64,000 nucleotides of DNA from Halorubrum depositum (GTDB lineage Archaea; Halobacteriota; Halobacteria; Halobacteriales; Haloferacaceae), in the NCBI RefSeq assembly GCF_007671725.1, contig NZ_VCNM01000002.1, forward strand, positions 372,001 through 436,000, read 5' to 3'. Shown piece by piece: positions 22,301-29,569 of this stretch; within the stretch, counting starts at the first letter, position 1; the number at the start of each line of letters is the position of its first letter. The position numbers and the translations under genes are program-made. Under the pieces are notes generated by a model that was not told the DNA's origin, ran no database searches, and saw only the letters and a list, made by a program, of their open reading frames with translations.

Positions 22301-24871
22301 TCACTCTCGCAGCACCGAGCGCGTCGAGTTCGTCACGACCACCGCGCTGCTGGCGGCCATCGCCAGCGCGGCGAAGAAGGGGTTGAGCGCGCCCGCGACC
22401 GCGAGCGGAACGGCCACGGCGTTGTAACACAGCGCCCACGCCACGTTCTCTCGGATGCGCCGCCGCGTCCCGGCCGCGAGGTCGAACACGGTCTCGACCG
22501 CGCGCAGGTCCTCGCCGGTGATCACGGCGTCCGCGGCCTCGACGGCGCGGGCCGTCCCGTCGCCCATCGCGATCCCGAGATCGGCCGCCGCGAGCGCCGG
22601 CGCGTCGTTCGTCCCGTCGCCGACCATCGCGGTCGTGCCGGCGGCCGCGAACCCCCGGATCGCCTCAAGCTTGCCGTCCGGTGGGACGCCGGCGAAGACC
22701 TCGTCCACCGCGTGGTGGTTCCGGAACCGGTCGGCGCGCGGGCCGTCGTCACCGGTCAGGACGACCACCTCCCGGTCGGCGAACGCCGCGAGCGCCTCGT
22801 CCCATCCCTCCCGGTCGCGGTCCTCGACGGCGATCACCCCGCGGGCCGCGCCGTCCCACCCTACGACGACCGGCAGCGCGCCCCGATCCGCGACGCCGTC
22901 GACGCGGTCTCGCAGGTCGTCGGGGACCGGGCCGCACTCGCGTTCGATCAGACCGAGAGTCCCGACGACGACGCGCGTGGCGGTCGTTCGGTCGCCCGAC
23001 GCGCTCGTTCGGTCGTCGGACGCGGTCGTTCGAGCCTCGGAGGCGCCGCCGGCGACGAGCTCCCCCGAGATCCCCGCGCCGGGGTGCCGTGTAAAGGACT
23101 CGACCGTCGTCTCGTCGAGGCCGCCGTCGGTCGCCGGCCGGTCTTCGGTCGTCGGCCGCCCGCCGCTCGCCGCCTCGCGGATCGCGTCCGCGACGGGGTG
23201 ATCGGCGCGGCGTTCGAGCGCGGCGGCGCGCCGGAGCGTCCGGTCGTCGCCGTACGTCGCGCCGACGCGCATCTCCCCCGCGGTGAGCGTCCCGGTCTTG
23301 TCGAAGACGACCGTCTCGGTCTCCCGCGCGACTTCGAACACCGAGGAGTCGGTGACGACGACGCCGCGGGCGAGCGCGTCGCGGAGCCCGCCGGAGACGG
23401 CGAGCGGGGTCGCGAGTCCCATGGCGCACGGACAGGAGACGACGAGGACGGTCAGGCCGGCGAGCATCGCGGCCGCGACCGTCTCGCCGGTCGCGAGCCC
23501 CCAGCCGGCGACGAGCAGTCCGAGCGTCAGCACGACCGGCACGAATACGGTCGCGAGCGCGTCGACGAACCGCTGGACGCCCGGCGCGGCGGTCTGAACC
23601 TCCCAAAGGGCGGCGGCGAGGCTGTCCGCGGTGCTCTCCGCGTCCTCGCCGACCCGCATCACGACCGCACCGTCGGGTCCGCGCTCGTCGGGCCCGCGCT
23701 CGTCGGCGTCGCCGACGTCACCGAGCAGAGTCGCGCCGCCGATCACGGGATCGCCGGGCTCCTTTCGCACCGGGAGCGACTCCCCGGTGATCACGGACTC
23801 GTCGGCGTCGGCGGTCCCCTCGATCACGGTGCCGTCGATCGGGACGGGCTCCCCGGGCGCGACCCGGACCCGGTCGCCCGGTTCGAGGCCCGCAATCGGG
23901 ACGGACTCGGTGCCGGTCGGGGTGAGCCGCGTGGCCGACTCGACGCGGGCGGCCGTGACGGTTTCGAGGAGGTCGTTGGCCCGCGATCGGACCCGTCGCT
24001 CGTAGTACCGGCCGAGCGAGACGACCATCACGACGGCGACCGTCACGTCGTAGTAGAGGTGCGTGCCGCCGGTCGCGAGCGCGAGGGTGCTGTACGCGTA
24101 CGCGGACAGCGCGGCGACCGCGACGAGGAGGTCCATGTTCGGCCGCCGCGCCCGGACGCTCACGTACGCCCCCCGCAGGAGCGGCGCGCCCGTGTACGCC
24201 AGCAGCACGGTCGTGAGGACCGCGATGAACGCGAGCGGGAGATACCGGCCGACGGCCGTGGTCGCGTCGATCGCGAGGACGTTCGCCTCGATCCCGAGGT
24301 AGCTCGGGTACAGCGACAGGACGTACCACGGCATGATCAGCATCGAGAGAAACGCGCCGACCGCGAGCCGTTCGACCGCGCGGTCGTCCGGGCGACCCCC
24401 CGCGGGGCCGTCGCCGGCGGGCATCTCGCCCCCGTTCTCCGTCGGCGTCCCCTCGCGGAACCGGAGCGCGTACCCGTAGCCGGAGAGCGCCGCCGGAAGC
24501 TCCCCCCGCTCGATCGTCTCCGTATCGTAGACGACCCGAGCGGTCTCGGTGCCGTAGTTCGCCTCCACCGCGCGGACGCCCGGACGGTCGTCCGCGCGCA
24601 GCCCGAGGAACGCCTCGCAGGTCGTGCAGTGCATCCCGTCGACCGCCAGGTACGCCTCCGCCGCGTCCGGCGGAAGCGCCGTCTCGGTCGTCGCTCGGTC
24701 GCCGTCGGCCGGCGCTTCCCCGAGCCCGTCAGCCCCCGCCTCGGCGTCGTCTACGTCGTCGAGCCGGCGGGCAACCTCCAGGCAGCCGCGGCAGCAGAAC
24801 TCGCCGTCGACGTCGGCCGCGCCGACGGGCGGGTCCGGGGTCGGGAGGTCGCAGAGCCGACAGCGTCCCAT
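22301..24871 (-). CDS. Copper-transporting P1B-type ATPase, FixI/CcoI-like
   Basis: This ATP-driven copper exporter has 856 residues. The N-terminus carries a Cys-rich domain typical of FixI/CcoI pumps (C-R-L-C at 4-7, C-C-R-G-C at 26-30), then an HMA domain with C82-T-T-C85. After four helices come the actuator loop T-G-E-S at 362-365, the intramembrane copper site C-P-C at 480-482, phosphorylation site D-K-T-G-T-L-T at 524-530, and the hinge G-D-G-T-N-D-A-P. FixI-type pumps deliver copper to heme-copper oxidases instead of conferring resistance, which fits the neighbouring CuA/CuB enzyme. Two short repeated inserts occur: E-R-G-P-D twice near 391-400, and R-T-T/S-A-S type repeats in the nucleotide-binding domain. 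Confidence 0.92.
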   Translation of the reverse strand: MGRCRLCDLPTPDPPVGAADVDGEFCCRGCLEVARRLDDVDDAEAGADGLGEAPADGDRATTETALPPDAAEAYLAVDGMHCTTCEAFLGLRADDRPGVRAVEANYGTETARVVYDTETIERGELPAALSGYGYALRFREGTPTENGGEMPAGDGPAGGRPDDRAVERLAVGAFLSMLIMPWYVLSLYPSYLGIEANVLAIDATTAVGRYLPLAFIAVLTTVLLAYTGAPLLRGAYVSVRARRPNMDLLVAVAALSAYAYSTLALATGGTHLYYDVTVAVVMVVSLGRYYERRVRSRANDLLETVTAARVESATRLTPTGTESVPIAGLEPGDRVRVAPGEPVPIDGTVIEGTADADESVITGESLPVRKEPGDPVIGGATLLGDVGDADERGPDERGPDGAVVMRVGEDAESTADSLAAALWEVQTAAPGVQRFVDALATVFVPVVLTLGLLVAGWGLATGETVAAAMLAGLTVLVVSCPCAMGLATPLAVSGGLRDALARGVVVTDSSVFEVARETETVVFDKTGTLTAGEMRVGATYGDDRTLRRAAALERRADHPVADAIREAASGGRPTTEDRPATDGGLDETTVESFTRHPGAGISGELVAGGASEARTTASDDRTSASGDRTTATRVVVGTLGLIERECGPVPDDLRDRVDGVADRGALPVVVGWDGAARGVIAVEDRDREGWDEALAAFADREVVVLTGDDGPRADRFRNHHAVDEVFAGVPPDGKLEAIRGFAAAGTTAMVGDGTNDAPALAAADLGIAMGDGTARAVEAADAVITGEDLRAVETVFDLAAGTRRRIRENVAWALCYNAVAVPLAVAGALNPFFAALAMAASSAVVVTNSTRSVLRE

Positions 24872-25099
24872 CGGTCACACTCGCTCGCCGACCCGGGAAT
24901 CAGTGTCCGCGAACACGTTCGGGTGGCGGCCGACGAACGAGGGACCCGACTGCGGGTCGACCGCCCCGGTCCGGGACAGCGGGCCCACGTCGGAACGTCG
25001 GCGTCGGGGGGATTCGAAGCGCGCTCGCTACCGGTCCCGGATGCGGCTCCTCCTCTGTACGGCACCGCTGCTCGCGACGTTGCTCGCGGCGGAGAAAGT

Positions 25100-25273
25100 G
25101 GGGCCGGAGGGATTTGAACCCCCGATCGACTGATATCTCCGGTGCGCCTCGGAACTCCAGAGGGTCGTCAACGCGAGCGATGATCAGTCGCCCGCTCGGT
25201 ATATCAGTCTGGAGCGTCGTCCCGGGCGCGAACCTCTGGAGTCAGTCGCCATGCCTGGCTTGGCCACAGCCCC
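25100..25273 (-). tRNA. tRNA-Trp (CCA) with a ~100-nt intron
   Basis: On the minus strand the 5' acceptor strand GGGGCTG pairs with CGGCCCC at the 3' end, followed by discriminator A. The anticodon arm is ACTGA / C-T-CCA-G / ATCAGT, giving anticodon CCA. The arm is split after position 37 by an intron of about 100 bases (approximately 25136-25235), leaving exons of 38 and 36 bases. The T-arm reads GGGGGTTCAAATCCCTC. In haloarchaea this intron is a box C/D guide RNA directing 2'-O-methylation of the same tRNA. CTGA-type box D copies and a weak box C (TTGACGA) are visible. Exact intron ends depend on the splice motif. Confidence 0.93.
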
Positions 25274-25405
25274 ACGCGGTATCGCAATAGGTGGTTGCCG
25301 AAACGCGGATAAAGGGGTTTCGATCGAAAGCGATCGGGGGACGAGAGGGCGACGCGAGCGGGACCGACACGGAGCGACGCTCGGCCGCCGTCGACGGCGA
25401 TCTCC

Positions 25406-25627
25406 TCAGCGGTCGTCGGCGCTCCAGTCGCACTCCTGGCATTTGAAGCCGGTGACGAACTCAGTGACGCTCGGCATGTAGCCGACGGTGATGACGTCGC
25501 CGCCGCACTCCGGGCAGTCGCGGTCGGCGTCCGCTATCGACTCGGCTTCGAGCACCGGTTCGCCCTCGACGAGCTCCGCGAGCGTCTCCGGCGTCACCAT
25601 TCGGCCCTGCACGACGCGGTTGGACAT
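25406..25627 (-). CDS. DUF5795 family protein
   Basis: This is a 73-residue haloarchaeal protein. After an acidic N-terminus (S-N-R-V-V-Q-G-R-M-V) it has one zinc-ribbon-like site, C-P-E-C followed about 24 residues on by C-Q-E-C, ending D-W-S. The family is uncharacterised. Its start is 75 bases downstream of the DUF5794 gene end, on the same strand, so they may be co-transcribed; the two families appear side by side here. Confidence 0.85.
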   Translation of the reverse strand: MSNRVVQGRMVTPETLAELVEGEPVLEAESIADADRDCPECGGDVITVGYMPSVTEFVTGFKCQECDWSADDR

Positions 25628-25702
25628 ACCCCGCGTAGACGGCGGAGCACCTAAACCCCGGCGACACGGCCATGCGGAGCCCCACCGATCCGGACGCGGC
25701 GC

Positions 25703-26725
25703 CTACAGCCAGGGCGCCCGGGAGTCGTCGTCGGTGAACGGGTCCGTCTCGTCGTCGCTCGCGTCGCGGTCGCCGCCGTTGGCCAACGCCGCCACGTCGT
25801 CGTCGACGATGGGGCCGGGGGCGTTCGGCGGCGTGTCGAGCGGCGGGTCGGTCGGCGCGCGCTCCCCGTCAGCGGGAGCGTCGCCGGCGGCGCCCCCGTC
25901 GTCGCCGCTCCCCGCCGCGTCGGTGCCCTCGTCGTCGCCGCCGGCGGGACCGTCGTCCGGCGAGTCGTCGGCGGCGCCCGCGACGGGGTCGGCGTTCGGG
26001 TCGTAGGCGAACAGCGTGGTGACGGCGAGGACAGCCAGCGCGATGGGCGCCTCGGTCTGCATCAGGTCGAACGGCCCGAGCAGGATCGGGAGCGCGAGCA
26101 CGCCGAGCGCGACCGCCGAGCCGAACCGGAAGCGGTCGATGTCGACGCGGCCGCGGAGGTGCGGCGACAGCAGCGCGACCGCCAGCGCGAACGCGACGCC
26201 GACGCCCGCCGCGGCGGCGCCGTTGACCACGTACTCCGGCGAGGTCTCGATCGCGAAGCCGCTGGGGTCGAAGCTCGCGACGAGCCCGAGCGAGATGATG
26301 ACGCCGGGGCTCGGCAGGAACTCGCCGATCTCCGAGCTCGCGGTCTTGGCGGCGATCGTGAGGATCACCAGGCCGGCGAACCGCTCGAAGACGGGGAGGT
26401 TGAGGAACCCCCTGAACGTGGGCGCGAAGGCGGCTTCGAGCGCCGCCAGCGGGACGATCACCGCGCCGATCAGCAGCACGGAGGTGACCATCTGCCGGCG
26501 GTCGCCGTCCATCTCCGCGAGGATCACGGCCGCGGTGGCCGAGCCGCCGAAGATGAGGATCCCGGTCTCGACGACGCCGGTCGCGGTGCTCAAGACGCCG
26601 GCGACGACTAAGGCGGGGAAGATGCCGTCGATCAGCGGCAACACCATGACCGTCGCGAGCAGCTTCGTCGCGCTGCCCACCTGCCGCTCTAAGCGGAGCG
26701 CTATCGGGTGGCGTGAGACGCTCAT
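25703..26725 (-). CDS. DUF5794 family membrane protein
   Basis: This 340-residue haloarchaeal membrane protein has about seven hydrophobic helices between residues 20 and 245. Among them are L-A-T-V-M-V-L-P-L-I-D-G-I-F and a Gly/Ala-rich helix (A-A-A-A-G-V-G-V-A-F-A-L-A). A disordered acidic tail of about 90 residues rich in Asp, Gly, Ala and Pro follows. The family has no assigned function. The start is the ATG at 26725, which directly follows the stop codon of a 68-codon frame, and a 6-bp hairpin covers this junction. The DUF5795 gene follows. Confidence 0.85.
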   Translation of the reverse strand: MSVSRHPIALRLERQVGSATKLLATVMVLPLIDGIFPALVVAGVLSTATGVVETGILIFGGSATAAVILAEMDGDRRQMVTSVLLIGAVIVPLAALEAAFAPTFRGFLNLPVFERFAGLVILTIAAKTASSEIGEFLPSPGVIISLGLVASFDPSGFAIETSPEYVVNGAAAAGVGVAFALAVALLSPHLRGRVDIDRFRFGSAVALGVLALPILLGPFDLMQTEAPIALAVLAVTTLFAYDPNADPVAGAADDSPDDGPAGGDDEGTDAAGSGDDGGAAGDAPADGERAPTDPPLDTPPNAPGPIVDDDVAALANGGDRDASDDETDPFTDDDSRAPWL

Positions 26726-27261
26726 TCAGGGTCGATGTCCCTGACCGACGGGTACACGGTGGGAAGCGGACGACCCGCGATAGCCGAGGGCCCGGCGTGC
26801 GGAGTCGAAGCCGAAGGCGGCCCGACGAGCCCGTGTGAAGAGTTTGCGCGGATTGCCGGCTGTAAAGGAGGCGCCGAGGGTGCGGATCGGCTGGCCGGCG
26901 GTGCGCGCGTTCACGGGACTGTCGGAGTCCATACCCCATATACGCGTTTCGGTCGCGTTAAAGGTTGTGTGAGACCCGTCCGCACGACACGGACGATCAC
27001 CGCCGAGAACTTATAAATCAAGGTGCGAACCGACGATCGATACCGCGTTTCGTCGACGGATCGTCGCTGCGTTCGTCGTCCGGGTGCCGATCCGTGGGTT
27101 TCGGATTCGCGCGCGAGTCGGACGTATCCCCAGAAGCGATCTCGACCCGACGGAAACGGCCTTGATCCACAATATTGTATATATTATGATCTAGAATGAG
27201 AACGACGTGCACGTCCGTGCTGACTCGCAACGTTTTTTATCCGGCACTCATGACGGTTTAT
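26726..27261. other. 536-base region: long DUF5794 leader and guaB upstream region
   Basis: The left part (26726-26945) is GC-rich. On the minus strand it contains a 68-codon frame (26726-26932, start M-D-S-D-S-P) ending exactly where DUF5794 begins. It is Arg-rich, unlike local proteins. A hairpin with TCAGGG/CCCTGA arms spans 26726-26744. A T/A element at about 26955-26960 could be a minus-strand promoter. The right part (about 26990-27200) is AT-rich, with a TATA-like tataaa at 27012-27017 and a 10-bp palindrome at 27169-27178. A 70-codon minus-strand frame at 27018-27230 is not convincing. Confidence 0.5.
27233..27241 (+). promoter_or_regulatory. TATA box for guaB
   Basis: A T-rich TTTTTTAT element is centred about 25 bases ahead of the ATG at 27262, consistent with a leaderless transcript and supporting that start over upstream in-frame alternatives. 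A perfect palindrome, ACAATATTGT at 27169-27178, lies about 60 bases further upstream and may be an operator. Confidence 0.6.
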
Positions 27262-28749
27262 ATGGAGACCAACTCCGGTCGATTCTCTGCGAAGCTCGAC
27301 GTGCCGGAAGCGCTGACGTTCGACGACGTGCTCCTCCGACCCAAGGAGAGCCGGGTGGAGCCCGACGACGCCGACCTCTCCGCGCGCGTCTCGAGGAACG
27401 TCGAACTCACCGTACCGGTCCTCTCGGCGGCGATGGACACCGTCACCGAGAGCGACCTCGCGATCGCGATGGCCCGCGAGGGCGGGCTCGGCGTCCTCCA
27501 CCGCAACATGACCGTCGAGGAGACGGCCGCCGAGGTCGAGCGCGTCAAGCGCGCCCACGAGCTCGTCATCCGCCGGGAGAACGTCGTGACGGTCGCGCCC
27601 GACGACACGGTTCGGGAGGCCGACTCCCTGATGGAGCGCGAGGGCGTCTCCGGCGCCCCGGTCGTCGACGAGGACGACGCCGTCCTCGGGATCATCTCCG
27701 GGACCGACATCCGCCCCTACCTCGAGGTCGGCGAGGACGACGCCGTCAGCGAGGCGATGACCGACGAGGTCATCACCGCGTCGGAGGACGTCGACGCCCG
27801 CGAGGCGCTCGAACTGATGTACGACCACAAGATCGAGCGCGTCCCGATCGTCGACGGCGACGACCGGCTCGTCGGGCTCGTCACCATGCAGGGCATCCTC
27901 CAGCGCCGCGAGCACGAGGAGGCCGCCCGCGACGAGCGCGGGCGCCTGCTCGCGGGGGTCGCCGTCGGGCCCTTCGAGGAGGAGCGCGCGATCGCGGCCG
28001 ACGAGGCCGACGTCGACGTGATCTTCATCGACTGCGCGCACGCTCACAACCTCAACGTGCTCGACTCCGCCCGGGCGATCAAAGGGACCGTCGACGCCGA
28101 CGTCGTCGTCGGCAACGTCGGGACTCGCGAGGCCGCCGAGGCCGCCGTCGACTTCGCCGACGGGCTGAAGGTGGGGATCGGGCCGGGGTCGATCTGCACC
28201 ACGCGCGTCGTGAGCGGCGCCGGGATGCCCCAGATGACCGCGGTCTCGGAGGTCGCGGACGTCGCGTCCGAACACGGCGTCCCGGTGATCGCCGACGGCG
28301 GGATCCGCTACTCCGGCGACGCGATCAAGGCGCTCGCCGCGGGCGCGAACGCGGTGATGCTGGGCTCGTACTTCGCCGGCACCGACGAGGCGCCCGGCCG
28401 CGTCATCACGATGCAGGGGAAGAAGTACAAGCAGTACCGCGGGATGGGCTCCGTCGGCGCGATGAAGTCCGGCGGCGGCGACCGGTATCTCAAGGAAGAG
28501 GACGAAGACGAGGAGTTCGTCCCCGAGGGCGTCGAGGCCGCGACCCCGTACAAGGGGAGCCTCGCCTCGGAGCTCCACCAGCTCACCGGCGGCATCTGCT
28601 CCGGGATGGGGTACGTCGGCGCCGCGACCGTCCCCGAACTCCACGAGCGCGCCGAGTTCGTCCGCGTCTCCAGCGCCGGCCAGACCGAGGGCCACCCGCA
28701 CGACGTGATGATCACCGACGAGGCGCCGAACTACAGCCCGAACGAGTGA
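27262..28749 (+). CDS. guaB: IMP dehydrogenase
   Basis: This enzyme oxidises IMP to XMP with NAD, the first committed step of GMP synthesis. The 495 residues form the usual TIM barrel interrupted by a CBS-domain pair (about 100-215). The catalytic cysteine is C312 in G-P-G-S-I-C-T-T, preceded by G-N-V-G-T. Later come [10 protein letters not shown] and the flap region with [10 protein letters not shown]. The start is fixed by the promoter spacing and by the family N-terminus (F-D-D-V-L-L at 20-25). It is monocistronic. Confidence 0.97.
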   Translation: METNSGRFSAKLDVPEALTFDDVLLRPKESRVEPDDADLSARVSRNVELTVPVLSAAMDTVTESDLAIAMAREGGLGVLHRNMTVEETAAEVERVKRAHELVIRRENVVTVAPDDTVREADSLMEREGVSGAPVVDEDDAVLGIISGTDIRPYLEVGEDDAVSEAMTDEVITASEDVDAREALELMYDHKIERVPIVDGDDRLVGLVTMQGILQRREHEEAARDERGRLLAGVAVGPFEEERAIAADEADVDVIFIDCAHAHNLNVLDSARAIKGTVDADVVVGNVGTREAAEAAVDFADGLKVGIGPGSICTTRVVSGAGMPQMTAVSEVADVASEHGVPVIADGGIRYSGDAIKALAAGANAVMLGSYFAGTDEAPGRVITMQGKKYKQYRGMGSVGAMKSGGGDRYLKEEDEDEEFVPEGVEAATPYKGSLASELHQLTGGICSGMGYVGAATVPELHERAEFVRVSSAGQTEGHPHDVMITDEAPNYSPNE

Positions 28750-28887
28750 TCGGCCGCCGAATCGGTCGGTAGTTGGCCTCCGGTCCGACGGGGCTCGAAA
28801 GCGGTGGCGTGGACCCGAAGAGGTATTTTAATATAGTCCGCGGAGAGACGAACCGTGTGAGCGAACACGTCGTCGCTCCGAGAACCC

Positions 28888-29475
28888 ATGAGTGAGCAAC
28901 CGCCGCTGGTCCTCGTGGTCGAGGACGAACCGGACCTGGCCGACCTGTACGCCGCGTGGCTCGGCGACGAGTATCGCGTTCGGACCGCGTACGGCGGCCA
29001 GGAGGCGCTCGATCGGCTCGACGAGGTCGACGACGACGTCGATGCGATCCTCTTGGACAGGCGGATGCCCGGCCTCTCGGGCGACGAGGTGTTGGCGGCC
29101 GTCCGCGAGCGCGGTATCGACTGCCGGGTCGCGATGGTCACCGCCGTCGAACCCGACTTCGACATCCTGAAGATGGGGTTCGACGACTACCTCGTGAAAC
29201 CCGTCACCAGCGACACCCTCAAGGACACGGTCACGGGGCTGTTGCGACGGGGCGAGTACGACACGGAGGTACAGGAGCTGTTCTCGCTGACCTCGAAGAA
29301 GGCGATGCTGGAGACCGAGAAGAGCGCCACCGAGCTCGCCGACAACGAGGAGTACCGCCGCCTCACCGACCGGATAGCGGAGCTTCGATCGCAGGCCGAC
29401 GAGTCGCTGGAGGCGGTCACCGAGGACGACGAGGACTTCGCGAAGCTGTTTCAGGAGTTCGACGACGGGAACTGA
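28888..29475 (+). CDS. Response regulator with HalX domain
   Basis: This is a haloarchaeal two-component receiver protein of 195 residues. The receiver domain (about 7-120) has the acidic pair E12-D13, phosphoacceptor D57 in L-L-D-R-R-M-P-G, a Thr in M-V-T-A-V, and Lys in L-V-K-P-V. The C-terminal HalX domain (about 125-190) is a helical module seen almost only in haloarchaea, of unknown output. No kinase gene is adjacent. A strong T/A element (tattttaatata) about 55 bases upstream gives a leader of about 30 bases. Confidence 0.93.
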   Translation: MSEQPPLVLVVEDEPDLADLYAAWLGDEYRVRTAYGGQEALDRLDEVDDDVDAILLDRRMPGLSGDEVLAAVRERGIDCRVAMVTAVEPDFDILKMGFDDYLVKPVTSDTLKDTVTGLLRRGEYDTEVQELFSLTSKKAMLETEKSATELADNEEYRRLTDRIAELRSQADESLEAVTEDDEDFAKLFQEFDDGN

Positions 29476-29535
29476 CGGTCCGGGCGCGGCCCTCGACAGA
29501 CATCCGACGCGACCCCGGACCCGTGACCCGCCGAC

Positions 29536-29545
29536 TATTTAAATA
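29536..29545 (+). promoter_or_regulatory. TATA box for the helicase gene
   Basis: The palindromic TATTTAAATA is centred about 29 bases before the ATG at 29570. The spacing fits a leaderless transcript. Confidence 0.65.
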
Positions 29546-29569
29546 CGGTCCGGCCGAACCGACGATCGA

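Noticed and set aside
24872-25099. Extra gene between the copper ATPase and tRNA-Trp
   Set aside because: Frames in this 228-base interval are short, Arg/Ser-rich and without start signals; I see nothing in it.
25136-25235. Disrupted (pseudogene) tRNA
   Set aside because: Both exons are intact, the acceptor and anticodon stems pair, and an intron at this place is normal for archaeal tRNA-Trp.
26726-26945. RNase P RNA or SRP RNA gene
   Set aside because: The segment is GC-rich and structured-looking, but I found neither the RNase P core (GAGGAAAGTC-type) nor the SRP helix-8 motif on either strand.
26735-27016. A 93-codon plus-strand frame between DUF5794 and guaB
   Set aside because: It is Gly/Arg/Thr-rich with neither promoter nor ribosome-binding site, and lies antisense to the DUF5794 leader.
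27018-27230. A 70-codon minus-strand frame upstream of guaB
   Set aside because: It begins plausibly but becomes Arg/Asp/Ser-rich without motif and covers the probable guaB regulatory region.
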